DNA from: Janthinobacterium sp. CG3
Lineage (GTDB): Bacteria; Pseudomonadota; Gammaproteobacteria; Burkholderiales; Burkholderiaceae_D
DNA: 64,000 nucleotides
Direction of reading: 5' to 3'
Assembly: GCF_000344615.1 (NCBI RefSeq)
Contig: NZ_KB467824.1
Coordinates: forward strand, 909,658 to 973,657
Part shown: one piece after another, positions 1 through 8,800 of the stretch
How the letters are laid out: the number at the start of each line of letters is the position of its first letter
Position numbering within the stretch: the first letter of the stretch is position 1
Translations under genes and position numbers: made by a program
Notes under the pieces: model-generated
What the model was told of the DNA's origin: nothing
Database searches by the model: none
Seen by the model: the letters and a program-made list of their open reading frames with translations, nothing else

Positions 1-25
1 TTGTCGCCCACCGTTGCAATGAGTA

Positions 26-47
26 TAATGAGAGTGATTCGCATTTA
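26..47 (+). promoter_or_regulatory. Fur-box-like operator upstream of siderophore receptor
   Basis: The core AATGAGAGTGATTCGCATT at 27-45 closely resembles the common AATGAGAATGATTCTCATT form of the Fur site, with AATG and CATT as inverted ends. It lies about 90 bp upstream of the receptor start, where a ferric-iron repressor would be expected. The match is by eye; binding is inferred. Confidence 0.6.
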
Positions 48-134
48 CCTATTGGGTGGTGCACATTTCCCGTAAAACAAGCCAGGTGCGGTTCCCAGCC
101 AGTGACGGATTTTTCACGCTTCAGGAGCCGCAAC

Positions 135-2276
135 ATGTCCCGCCGTATCCCTTTGTCCGTCCCGCCCTACCGTCGCAGCGCATTGCGCCGGCATCCCCTC
201 GCGCTGGCGCTGGCGCTGAGCCAGTCCGGCATGGCGCTGGCCGCCGCGCCGGAAGAGGGCGGCGGCGCGCCGCTGACGATGCCGGTGGTGACCGTTACCG
301 GGGCGTCGGAACCGGGCTACGCGGCGCGCCGCAGCGCGTCCGCCGCCAAGTTGGAACTGACGCTGCGCGAAACGCCGCAGTCGGTATCGGTCGTCACGCG
401 CGCGAAGATGGACGATTTCAAGCTCAGCAACGTCAGCGAGGTGTTGCTCAACACCACAGGCGTCACGGTGGAGCAGTTTGAAACGGACCGCGCCTATTTC
501 ACCTCGCGCGGCTTTGACATCACCAATTTCCAGTACGACGGCGTCGGCCTGCCCGCCGTGTTCGGCAACCTGAATGGCGACGTCGACACGCTGCTGTACC
601 AGCGCGTCGACGTGGTGCGCGGCGCCAACGGGCTGATGTCGGCCACCGGCAACCCGTCGGCCACCGTCAACTTCATCCGCAAGCGCCCCAGCGCGCAATT
701 GATGGCGTCGGCCAGCCTAACGCTGGGTTCCTGGAACAAGCGCCGCGTCGAGGCCGACGTGTCGGCGCCGTTGAACGCCAGCGGCAGCGTCAGCGCGCGG
801 GCGGTGCTGGCCAGGCAAAGCAACGACTCCTACCTCGACCGGTATTCGATGGACAAGGCCGTCGCCTACGGCATCGTCGAGGCCCGTCTGGCGCCGCGCA
901 CCCTGCTCAGCGTCGGCCACAGCCACCAGACAAACAAACCGGTCGGCAACTTGTGGGGCGCGCTGCCGATGTACTACAGCGACGGCAGCCCGACCCGGTA
1001 TCCGGTCTCGGCCAGCACCTCGGCCGAGTGGTCGAACTGGCGGACCGAAACCGGCGCCACCTTCGCCGAGCTCAGCCACCAGTTCGACAAGGGCTGGAGC
1101 GCCAGGGGCAGCCTGGCCCACAACACCGCGACGTCGAACTCCCAGCTGTTTTACGTCTACGGCACGCCGGACAGGGCCAGCGGCACCGGCCTGTTCGCCT
1201 ATCCGTCGCGCTACGCCGCGCATGTCCGCCAGAGCCTGCTCGACGTGTCGGCGACCGGGCAGTTTGCGCTGGCCGGGCGGCGCCACGACCTGAGCGTCGG
1301 CGCCAGCCTGTCGCGCTCGACGCTGGACGACGTCTCGCACTACGGCGTCATCGGCGCGCCGTTGAGCGAGCGGCAGGCGCTCGGCGGCGGCTATCCCGAA
1401 CCGCTGTTCAACGCCTCCAGCGACGGCAGCGAAGTCGAGGACAAGCGCCGCGGCGCCTATGTCGCGGCGCGCTTCAACCTGGGCGACGACGTGAAACTGC
1501 TCACCGGCGTCAACGCGACCAAGGCCGAATCGCGCGGCACGGCGTACGCGGCGAACCATGCCAAGTCGGCCAGCAAGACCACGCCGTATCTGGGCGCCGT
1601 GCTGGACATCGGCAACAACGCCTCCGCCTACGCCAGTTACACCGAAATCTTCAACCCGCAAAGCGAAGTCGACATCGCCGGCAAGACGCTGGCCCCGGTC
1701 ATGGGGAGCACCGCCGAATTGGGCCTGAAGGGCGAGCTGTTCGAGCGCAAGCTGAACCTGTCCGGCGCCGTCTTCCAGACCAGGCAGAGCAACGCCGCCG
1801 AGCAGGCCGGCGTCATCGGCGCCAGGGCTTACTACCGCGGCATCAAGGCCGAGTCGCGCGGCGTCGACCTGGAGATGTCGGGCGAGCTGGCAAAAGGTTG
1901 GCAGAGCAGCGCCGGCTACACCCGCTTGTCGATCGAGGACAATGACGGCGCCGCCGCCAAGACCTATCTGCCGCGCAAAATGCTGCGCCTGTCGAGCACC
2001 TACCGCGTCCCGTTTTTCACGCCGCTGAAGGTCGGCGCCACGCTGAACTGGCAGAGCGCGATCGAGCGCAAGCAGGAGCAGCCCGGCGTCGTCACGCGCC
2101 AGGGCGCCTACGCCGTGCTGGGGCTGATGGCGCGCTACGAGATCGACCGCAAGCTGAGCCTGGCGCTGAACGCCAACAACGTCACCGACAAGCGCTACAT
2201 CAACAGCCTGTACTGGGCGGCCTCGTACTACGCGGCGCCGCGCAACGCCAGCGCCACCTTGAGCTGGCAGTACTGA
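135..2276 (+). CDS. TonB-dependent siderophore receptor
   Basis: Outer-membrane receptor that imports a ferric siderophore using TonB energy. From the ATG at 135 the protein has 713 residues; this start has an AGGAG 7 bases upstream and is preferred over the in-frame GTG at 102. The N-terminus is basic and then hydrophobic (LALALALSQSGMALA), consistent with a signal peptide. A TonB-box-like stretch (MPVVTVTG) precedes the plug domain, which shows the family pattern LRETPQSVSVVT and VDVVRGANGLMSATGNPSATVNFIRKRP. The remainder is a beta-barrel ending in an aromatic residue (SWQY). No N-terminal secretin-like signalling domain is visible, so it is a plain transporter rather than a FecA/FpvA-type signalling receptor. 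The Fur-like site and the PepSY gene downstream support iron uptake. The exact siderophore cannot be read from sequence; FhuE/FoxA-like is the closest general type. Confidence 0.9.
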   Translation: MSRRIPLSVPPYRRSALRRHPLALALALSQSGMALAAAPEEGGGAPLTMPVVTVTGASEPGYAARRSASAAKLELTLRETPQSVSVVTRAKMDDFKLSNVSEVLLNTTGVTVEQFETDRAYFTSRGFDITNFQYDGVGLPAVFGNLNGDVDTLLYQRVDVVRGANGLMSATGNPSATVNFIRKRPSAQLMASASLTLGSWNKRRVEADVSAPLNASGSVSARAVLARQSNDSYLDRYSMDKAVAYGIVEARLAPRTLLSVGHSHQTNKPVGNLWGALPMYYSDGSPTRYPVSASTSAEWSNWRTETGATFAELSHQFDKGWSARGSLAHNTATSNSQLFYVYGTPDRASGTGLFAYPSRYAAHVRQSLLDVSATGQFALAGRRHDLSVGASLSRSTLDDVSHYGVIGAPLSERQALGGGYPEPLFNASSDGSEVEDKRRGAYVAARFNLGDDVKLLTGVNATKAESRGTAYAANHAKSASKTTPYLGAVLDIGNNASAYASYTEIFNPQSEVDIAGKTLAPVMGSTAELGLKGELFERKLNLSGAVFQTRQSNAAEQAGVIGARAYYRGIKAESRGVDLEMSGELAKGWQSSAGYTRLSIEDNDGAAAKTYLPRKMLRLSSTYRVPFFTPLKVGATLNWQSAIERKQEQPGVVTRQGAYAVLGLMARYEIDRKLSLALNANNVTDKRYINSLYWAASYYAAPRNASATLSWQY

Positions 2277-2277
2277 C

Positions 2278-3534
2278 ATGGCGGCGCTGACTCCATTGCG
2301 GCCCGTGCTGGTCCTGCTGCACCGCTGGTTCGGGCTGGCGGCGGCGATTTTCCTGTTCATCGCCGGCGCCACCGGCGCGGTGATCTCCTGGGACCACGAG
2401 CTTGACGCCTGGCTCAACCCGCAACTGTTCGACGCCCGCAGCGCCGGCGACGCCGGGGCGCAAATGTTCGGCGTCGACCTGGCGCGCCAGGTCGAGCGGG
2501 CCGACCCGCGCGTGCGCGTCGGCTACGTGCTGACCGCGGTCGAGCCGGGCCACACCTCGCTGCTGCAGGTCGAGGGCCGCATCGACCCGGCCACCGGCAA
2601 ACCGTTCGAGCTGGGCTTCAACCAGATCGCGCTCGACCCGGTCACCGGCCGGGAGCAGGGCCGGCGCCTGTGGGGCGAGATCGGCCTGAACCGCGAAAAC
2701 CTGCTGCCCTTCCTGTACAAGTTGCACTACACGATGCATATTCCCGAGGGCTGGGGTATCGAATTGGGCGTCTGGCTGATGGGTATCATCGCCGTGGTCT
2801 GGGTGGCCGATTGCCTGATCGCGCTGTGGCTGTCGTTTCCGAACTGGCGCAGCTGGCGCAAGTCGTTCGCCTTCCGCTGGCGCCAGGGCGGCCACAAGCT
2901 CAATTTCGACCTGCACCGCTCCGGCGCCGTCTGGGTCTGGCTGTTGCTGCTGCTGTTGGCGGTGACGTCGGTGTCGATGAACCTGAACCGCCAGGTGATG
3001 CGCCCGCTGGTCGAGGCGTTGTCGACGTTGACGCCAAGCGCCTTCGACAGCCGCCAGCAGCAGCCGCCGGAGCGGCCGATCGAGGCGCAAGTGAGCCGCG
3101 AGCAGGTGATGGCGCTGGCGCGGGCCGAGGCGCGGCGGCGCGGCTGGACGCTGCCGGCCGGCGGCGTGTTCTACTCGTCGGCGTTCGGCCTGTACGGCGT
3201 CGGCTTCTTCGAGGCCGGCAACGACCATGGCGACGGCGGCCTGGGCAACAACTGGCTGTATTTCGACGGCAAGGACGGCAGCGCCGCCGGCGCCAGCGTC
3301 CCCGGCACCGGCAGCGCCGGCGACATTTTCCTGCAGGCCCAGTTTCCACTGCATTCGGGGCGCATCATCGGTATGCCCGGGCGCATCATGATCTCGGTGA
3401 TGGGCGCGCTGGTGGCAATGCTTAGCGTGACCGGACTGCTGATCTGGCTGCGCAAGCGGCGCGCCCGCACGGTCGCGGCGCGGACACCGCGCGCCAGCGG
3501 CAACGCTGGCATGTCGTCCCGATCGCTTGGCTGA
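2278..3534 (+). CDS. PepSY-associated transmembrane protein (PiuB-like)
   Basis: Inner-membrane protein of 418 residues beginning one base after the receptor stop, so the two genes form an operon. Four hydrophobic segments are visible: near residues 12-35 (ending VISWDHE), about 158-185 (LMGIIAVVWVADCLIALWLSF), about 215-232 (WVWLLLLLLAVTSVSMN) and about 365-390 (IISVMGALVAMLSVTGLLIWL). This is the usual PepSY_TM layout, with periplasmic loops between helices 1-2 and 3-4. The family is regularly encoded beside siderophore receptors and several members are proposed ferric-siderophore reductases; that role is inferred from family and context. Co-regulation by the Fur-like site upstream is likely. 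Confidence 0.85.
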   Translation: MAALTPLRPVLVLLHRWFGLAAAIFLFIAGATGAVISWDHELDAWLNPQLFDARSAGDAGAQMFGVDLARQVERADPRVRVGYVLTAVEPGHTSLLQVEGRIDPATGKPFELGFNQIALDPVTGREQGRRLWGEIGLNRENLLPFLYKLHYTMHIPEGWGIELGVWLMGIIAVVWVADCLIALWLSFPNWRSWRKSFAFRWRQGGHKLNFDLHRSGAVWVWLLLLLLAVTSVSMNLNRQVMRPLVEALSTLTPSAFDSRQQQPPERPIEAQVSREQVMALARAEARRRGWTLPAGGVFYSSAFGLYGVGFFEAGNDHGDGGLGNNWLYFDGKDGSAAGASVPGTGSAGDIFLQAQFPLHSGRIIGMPGRIMISVMGALVAMLSVTGLLIWLRKRRARTVAARTPRASGNAGMSSRSLG

Positions 3535-3844
3535 TCCCTTTATACAGGCGAAGGGCACGCCGCGCCGGCGCGCCGCCCGCGCCAGTGAAAGCTGACTGAA
3601 AGGTAGTTGACAGCGGCTTGCAAGAAACGGCGTCCGGCGCGGCCGCCGCCGCTCGCTATTCCAAAAAATCCGTTCTAGACTGCGCTCAAGTCGGGTGCCA
3701 AGCTGCCACACGCCGCCGACCCGTCCGCCGCATCGGCGCGGCCGGGCCGGCGGCACCGACGGGATGTCGGCCGGGCGCTCAACAGCGCATCGGTTTCACT
3801 ACAACAACACGGGCGACCTGATCGCCCGAATGGAGAGATGGAAA
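3535..3844. other. Intergenic region upstream of porin
   Basis: 310 bp with no gene. A TTGACA occurs at 3607-3612 but has no good -10 hexamer at standard spacing, and a TAGACT at 3676-3681 could be a -10 without a clear -35. The porin promoter is probably here but cannot be placed with confidence. Confidence 0.4.
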
Positions 3845-4945
3845 ATGAACAAGAAGAATCTGGCGGCGGCAGCGTCCGTCCTGGCCGTATCCGCGCTCTG
3901 CGTACAGGGCGCGCAAGCGCAATCGAGCGTGCAGGTCTACGGCCGCCTGAACGTCGACGTCGAGCATATCAGCTTCAGCAAGCCGACCGGCGCCACCTCC
4001 GGCGACGTGACCCGCTTGTCGAGCAATTCCTCGCGGCTGGGCTTTCGCGGCGTCGAGGCGCTGGGCGACGGTTTGAAGGCCATCTACCAGATCGAGGCCT
4101 CGGTCGGCGTCGACTCTGGCAGCGGCACGCTGGCCGGACGCGACACCTTCGTCGGCCTGGAGGGCGGCTGGGGCAGGCTGCGGCTGGGCTTTTTTGACGA
4201 CGTCTTCAAAGGCATGGGCGAATACACCGACCGCTACAAGGGCACCGGCATCGGCAACGACGCCACCATCGCCACGCTCGGCGGCGGCGGCGGTGGCTTC
4301 ACCCGCACCCAGGTCAATTCGCTGCGCTACGACTCGCCCACCGTCAACGGCTTCAAGGGCGAACTGCAGTACGGCCTGGAGGACGAGCAGCACGGCGGCA
4401 AGACGGCCTTGACCGCGGCCGCCTCGTACAGCCGGGGCAAGCTCAAGCTTGGCGCCGGGCTCGGGCGCCACGACAACTTCCTGCCGGGCCGCCACGACAT
4501 GGCCTACCGCCTCGGCGCCAAGTACGACTTCGGCGTCGTCGACGTGGCGGGCGGCGTGACGCGCCTCAGCTACCAGCTGGCCAGCGGCGACGTCACGCGC
4601 GACTACTGGACCGTCTCGCTCGGCTACAAGGTCGGCGCCGGCGTGCTCTCGGCCAAATACGGCGCCGCCGGCGACGGCCGCGGATCGGCGCCGGACGGCG
4701 CCACCACCCAGGTCGGCAGCGACGGTGCGCGACTCGTCAAGGGGCCGCGGTCGGGGGCGACGACGTATGTGCTCGGTTACGAGCATAATCTGTCGAAACG
4801 CACGCAACTGTATGCCTACGCCACCCGCATCGCCAACGAAGCCAGGGCGAACTACCGCTTCGGCACCAACGGCTTGAATTCGGCGGCCGCCGGCCCGGGC
4901 GCCAGCCCAACCGGCTGGGTGATGGGCATGAGCCACGATTTCTAG
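3845..4945 (+). CDS. Gram-negative porin (beta-proteobacterial trimeric type)
   Basis: General diffusion porin of 366 residues. The ATG at 3845 follows a GGAGAG at 3832-3837 and gives a clean signal peptide (MNKKNLAAAASVLAVSALCVQGAQA, cut before QSSVQVYGRL). The mature start SSVQVYGRLNVDVEH and the block SSRLGFRGVEALGDGLKAIYQIE are hallmarks of the Porin_4 family typical of Burkholderiales (Omp32/OpcP relatives). FVGLEGGWGRLRLGFFDD covers the next conserved strands. The chain ends in SHDF with the terminal Phe needed for BAM recognition. It stands alone with its own upstream gap. Substrate selectivity cannot be deduced. Confidence 0.93.
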   Translation: MNKKNLAAAASVLAVSALCVQGAQAQSSVQVYGRLNVDVEHISFSKPTGATSGDVTRLSSNSSRLGFRGVEALGDGLKAIYQIEASVGVDSGSGTLAGRDTFVGLEGGWGRLRLGFFDDVFKGMGEYTDRYKGTGIGNDATIATLGGGGGGFTRTQVNSLRYDSPTVNGFKGELQYGLEDEQHGGKTALTAAASYSRGKLKLGAGLGRHDNFLPGRHDMAYRLGAKYDFGVVDVAGGVTRLSYQLASGDVTRDYWTVSLGYKVGAGVLSAKYGAAGDGRGSAPDGATTQVGSDGARLVKGPRSGATTYVLGYEHNLSKRTQLYAYATRIANEARANYRFGTNGLNSAAAGPGASPTGWVMGMSHDF

Positions 4946-5092
4946 GGTTTCGACACCGCGTGCAGCTGGCGCCGCGGCCGCGGGCGTGGCGGGGGCGGGC
5001 GGCGAAAACGAGTTCGCGCCGGCAACGGCGGTGCGCAAGTCGACCTACCTCGGCGGCTTTTACGGGTACACCGCGATCGGCGGCCCGGCAGC

Positions 5093-5506
5093 CTAGGCGG
5101 CGACGACGTCCAGTTGCCGCCCCAGCGCCTTCATGGCCTCTTCGATGCGGTCGATTTTGGTCGCGTGCGCCGGATTGATCAGGCGGTTCACTTCCTGGCG
5201 GTTGGTGTCGAGGCGCCGCGCCAGCTCCGACGTCGTCACCGCCTGCGTCAGCATTTCGTTGAGCAGCAGTACCTTGGCGGCGACGCTGATCGGCAGGTCC
5301 ACCAGGCGCTCGCCCTTGCGCGGCGGCGAGGGCAGCGGCACCGGCCGCTTTTCGTCGAAATAGACGCGGATCGCCTCGCAGAGTATCTCGCGGGCCATGA
5401 ACATCGCTTCGGCGTGGTCGTCGCCCTGGGTCATGGCCTCGGGAATGTCGCGGAAGGTGACGACGTAGCCGCCGGCGTCGGCGGTGAGGGTGGCAGCGTA
5501 TTTCAT
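5093..5506 (-). CDS. hicB: HicB-family antitoxin, apparently without HicA
   Basis: 137 residues from the ATG at 5506, which has AAGGA about 9 bases upstream; the frame stays open further upstream but without typical sequence. The N-terminal HicB fold is seen in YAATLTADAGGYVVTFRDIPEAMTQGDD followed by the AEAMFMAREIL helix. The C-terminal part (TTSELARRLDTNRQEVNRLINPAHATKIDRIEEAMKAL) is a Cro/XRE-like helix-turn-helix, as in E. coli HicB, whose length it matches. HicB normally neutralises the HicA mRNA interferase and represses its own operon. I see no HicA-like double-stranded RNA-binding ORF on either side, so this copy is an orphan antitoxin or a stand-alone regulator. Confidence 0.82.
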   Translation of the reverse strand: MKYAATLTADAGGYVVTFRDIPEAMTQGDDHAEAMFMAREILCEAIRVYFDEKRPVPLPSPPRKGERLVDLPISVAAKVLLLNEMLTQAVTTSELARRLDTNRQEVNRLINPAHATKIDRIEEAMKALGRQLDVVAA

Positions 5507-5829
5507 AGACAGGGTTCCTTGTGGCAGGGAAGAACCGGGGCGGCAACGGCCACCGGTTCGCTCATCGGCGTCCAAGCCGCGGTGCAGCGTCGGCGACGCG
5601 CCCGCGGCCCGAACCAGGAAAAAGGCGCTTTGCTAGACTACGATTCATGCCATCAGTGTAGCCAGATTTTTGCCAATGTCCGAGTGTTCCTTTGATGAAG
5701 CTTGGCTGAAACTGCCACGTCCGCGGGTTTTCCGCGCGACCTTTGACGGCGCTCAATTGGCGCGACGGCGAATGCGTCGAACAGGCCGCCGGGCGGCGCG
5801 CGCCACAGCGGCCGGGCTTAGCAGCGGGT
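5507..5829. other. Intergenic region between hicB and composite kinase
   Basis: 323 bp. It contains the region upstream of hicB (minus strand) and the 3' side of the large kinase. I see no HicA-like gene, no clear terminator and no convincing promoter hexamer pair. Confidence 0.4.
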
Positions 5830-8800
5830 TCAGGCCAGCAGCGGCGTCGGGGCGCGCTGGCGTACCAATTGGGCGAACTGCGCGGCCGGTACCGCCGGAC
5901 TCAGGTAATAGCCCTGCAGTATGTCGCAGCGGTTCTCCTGAAGGAAGCGCAGCTGCGCCGCCGTCTCCACGCCCTCGGCCACGACCTCCAGGCGCAGGCT
6001 GTGCGCCAGCGCGATGATGGCGGCGACGATGGCGGCGTCGTCGGCGTCCTGCGGCAGGTCGCGCACGAAGGAGCGGTCGATCTTGATGATGTCGACCGGG
6101 AAGCGCTTCAGGTAGGACAGCGAGGAGTAGCCGGTGCCGAAGTCGTCGATCGACAGGCGCACGCCGAGCGCGCGCAGGCGGTGCAGCGCCATCAAGGTGT
6201 CCTGCGCGTATTCCATCAGCGTGCTTTCGGTGATTTCCAGCTCCAGCAGGTGCGGCGCCAGGCCGGTGTCGGCCAGCGCCGCCTCGACCGAGGCGGCGAA
6301 GTCCTTCTGCAGCAACTGGCGCACCGACAGGTTGACCGCCACGCGCATCGGCGGCAGGCCCTCGGTGATCCATTGCTGCAACTGGGCGCAGGCGGTGCGC
6401 AGCACCCAGTCGCCGAGCGGATTGATCAAGCCGGTTTCCTCGGCCAGCGCGATGAACTCGACCGGCGAGACCATGCCGCGGGTCGGGTGCGGCCAGCGCA
6501 CCAGCGCCTCCATGCCGATCACGCGCCCGTCGGCCAGCCTGGCCTGGGGCTGGTAGTAGACCTGCAACTGGCGGTTTTCGAGCGCGTGGCGCAGGTCGCT
6601 CTCCAGGCGCACGTGCTCGGAGATCAATTGCGCCATCGACGCTTCGTAAAACTGGAAGCCGGTGTTGGTCTTCTTGGCGCGGTACATGGCGCTGTCGGCG
6701 TGCTTGACCAGCGTGGCGACGTCGCCGCCGTCGCGCGGATACAGGGCGATGCCGATGCTGCTGGTGACGAAGATGTCGTGGCCGTCGATCTGGTACGGCG
6801 CCGCCAGCGCGCGCACGATGTGCTGCGCCGTCGCGGCCGCCGCGGCCGGGCCGTCGATCTCGCCCAGCACCACGGTGAACTCGTCGCCGCCCAGGCGCGC
6901 CACGGTGTCGCCGGCGCGCACGCAGCGGCGCACGCGCTGCGCCACCGCCACCAGCAGGCGGTCGCCGACGTCGTGGCCGAGGTTGTCGTTGACGTATTTG
7001 AAGCGGTCCAGGTCGAGGAACAGCACCGCCAGCTGGGCGTCGGCGGCGCCGGCCTGGGCGATGCCGCCGGCCAGCAGTTCGAAGAACAGCGTGCGGTTGG
7101 GCAGCCCGGTCAGCACGTCGTTGTAGGCCAGGTGGCGGATGCGCTTCTCGGCGCGGTTGGCCTCGATGATGCGGCGCACCCGCTGCGACAGCACGGCGTA
7201 GTGGATCGGTTTCGGGATGTAGTCGCTGGCGCCGGCGGCGAAGGCGCGCTCGACCGAGGCGTTGTCTTGCAGCGCCGTGATCATCAACACCGGCACCGCG
7301 CTGCCGCCCGGCAGCGCCTGCATGCGCGCGCAGGCGCTGAAGCCGTCCATCACCGGCATCACCGCGTCCATCAGGATGACGTCCGGCTGGAAGTGCGCCA
7401 GCAGCGCCAGCGCCTGGGCGCCGTCGGCGGCCTCTTCGACGCGGAAGCCGTTGCGCTGCAGCGTGTGGCGCAGCGTGCTGCGGGTGCTGCGGTCGTCGTC
7501 GACGATCAGCACCAGCGCCTGCTCCTCGGGCGCGGCGGCGGCGTCGTGCAACTGCGCCGCCATTTCCAGCGCCAGGAAGGTGGCCACCTCGTCGTAGGCG
7601 GCGCGCAGCGGCGCCAGCAGCGGGGCGATGTGGCCGCCGCGCCGGCCGATCGCCAGTTGCTCGGCCTGGCCGGCCAGTTGCGCCAGTGTCGCCGCGCCCA
7701 GGTTGCCGGAGGCGCCCTTGAGGGCGTGCGCGCTGGCGCGGGCGGACTCGCCGTCGCCGTCGCGCACCGCGCGCTCCAGTTCCAGCAGGTAGCCCGGCGC
7801 GTCTTCCAGGAACGGCTCGACCGCCTGCGGCAGGGCGGCGCCGAGGAGCTCGCGCAGCTTGTCGAAGACGGCGCGGTCGACCGGGCCGGCGCCGGCCGGG
7901 GCGTCGGCGCCGGCGGCGTCGTCTTCAGCGTGCGCCGGCGCGGCGGCGGCCGCCTGGCCGCGCGGCAGCCATTTGTCGAGTTTTTGGCGCAGTTCGGCCA
8001 GCGTGATCGGCTTGGCCAGGTAGTCGTCCATGCCGGCGGCCAGGCATTTCTCGGCGTCGCCGCGCTGGGTGTTGGCCGTCATCGCCAGCAGCGGCGTGCG
8101 CCGGCCCAGCGCTTGTTCGGCGGCGCGGATGCGGGCGGTGGCCTCGTAGCCGTCCATTTCCGGCATACTGCAATCCATCAGGATCAGGTCGAAGCGGCCG
8201 CGCTGGGCCGCCTCGACCGCCTCGCGCCCGTCGGCGGCGAATTCGCAGACGCAGCCGTTCATCGCCAGCATACCGCCGGCGACCATGCGGTTGGTGCGGT
8301 TGTCCTCGGCCACCAGCACGCGAAATTGCGCCGGCGCGGCGTCGGCCGGCGCCGCCGCGGCCAGCGGGTCGGCGGCGGGCGGGCCGGCCAGCAGCTCGGC
8401 CAGCGCGCCCAGCAGGCGGCGCTGGCGCAGCGGTTTGTTCAGCGTGGCGTGGCCGTCGGCGGCGGCGGCGCCGTAGCCGCCCAGCACCAGCAGTTGCGGC
8501 GCCGGCACGGCGGCGTCGATGCGCCGCGCCAGCGCGGCGCCGTCGCCGTCCGGGCCGGCCTCGACGACGAGCACGTGGTAGGGCTCGCCGGCGCGCGCCG
8601 CCGCCAGCAGTTCGGCCAGCGCCGCCTGGGGGCAGTTGCTGGCGAAGCAGGGCACGCCCTGCTGCGCCAGCGTCAGCTGGACGAAGTCGCGGACGATTTC
8701 GCTGCGCTCGACCAGCAGCACGCGCAGCCCGGCCAGCGCGGCCAACGGCGCCGGCGCCGGCGCCGCGTCGGCGGCCGGCTGGCAGCGCACCGTGAAGGTG

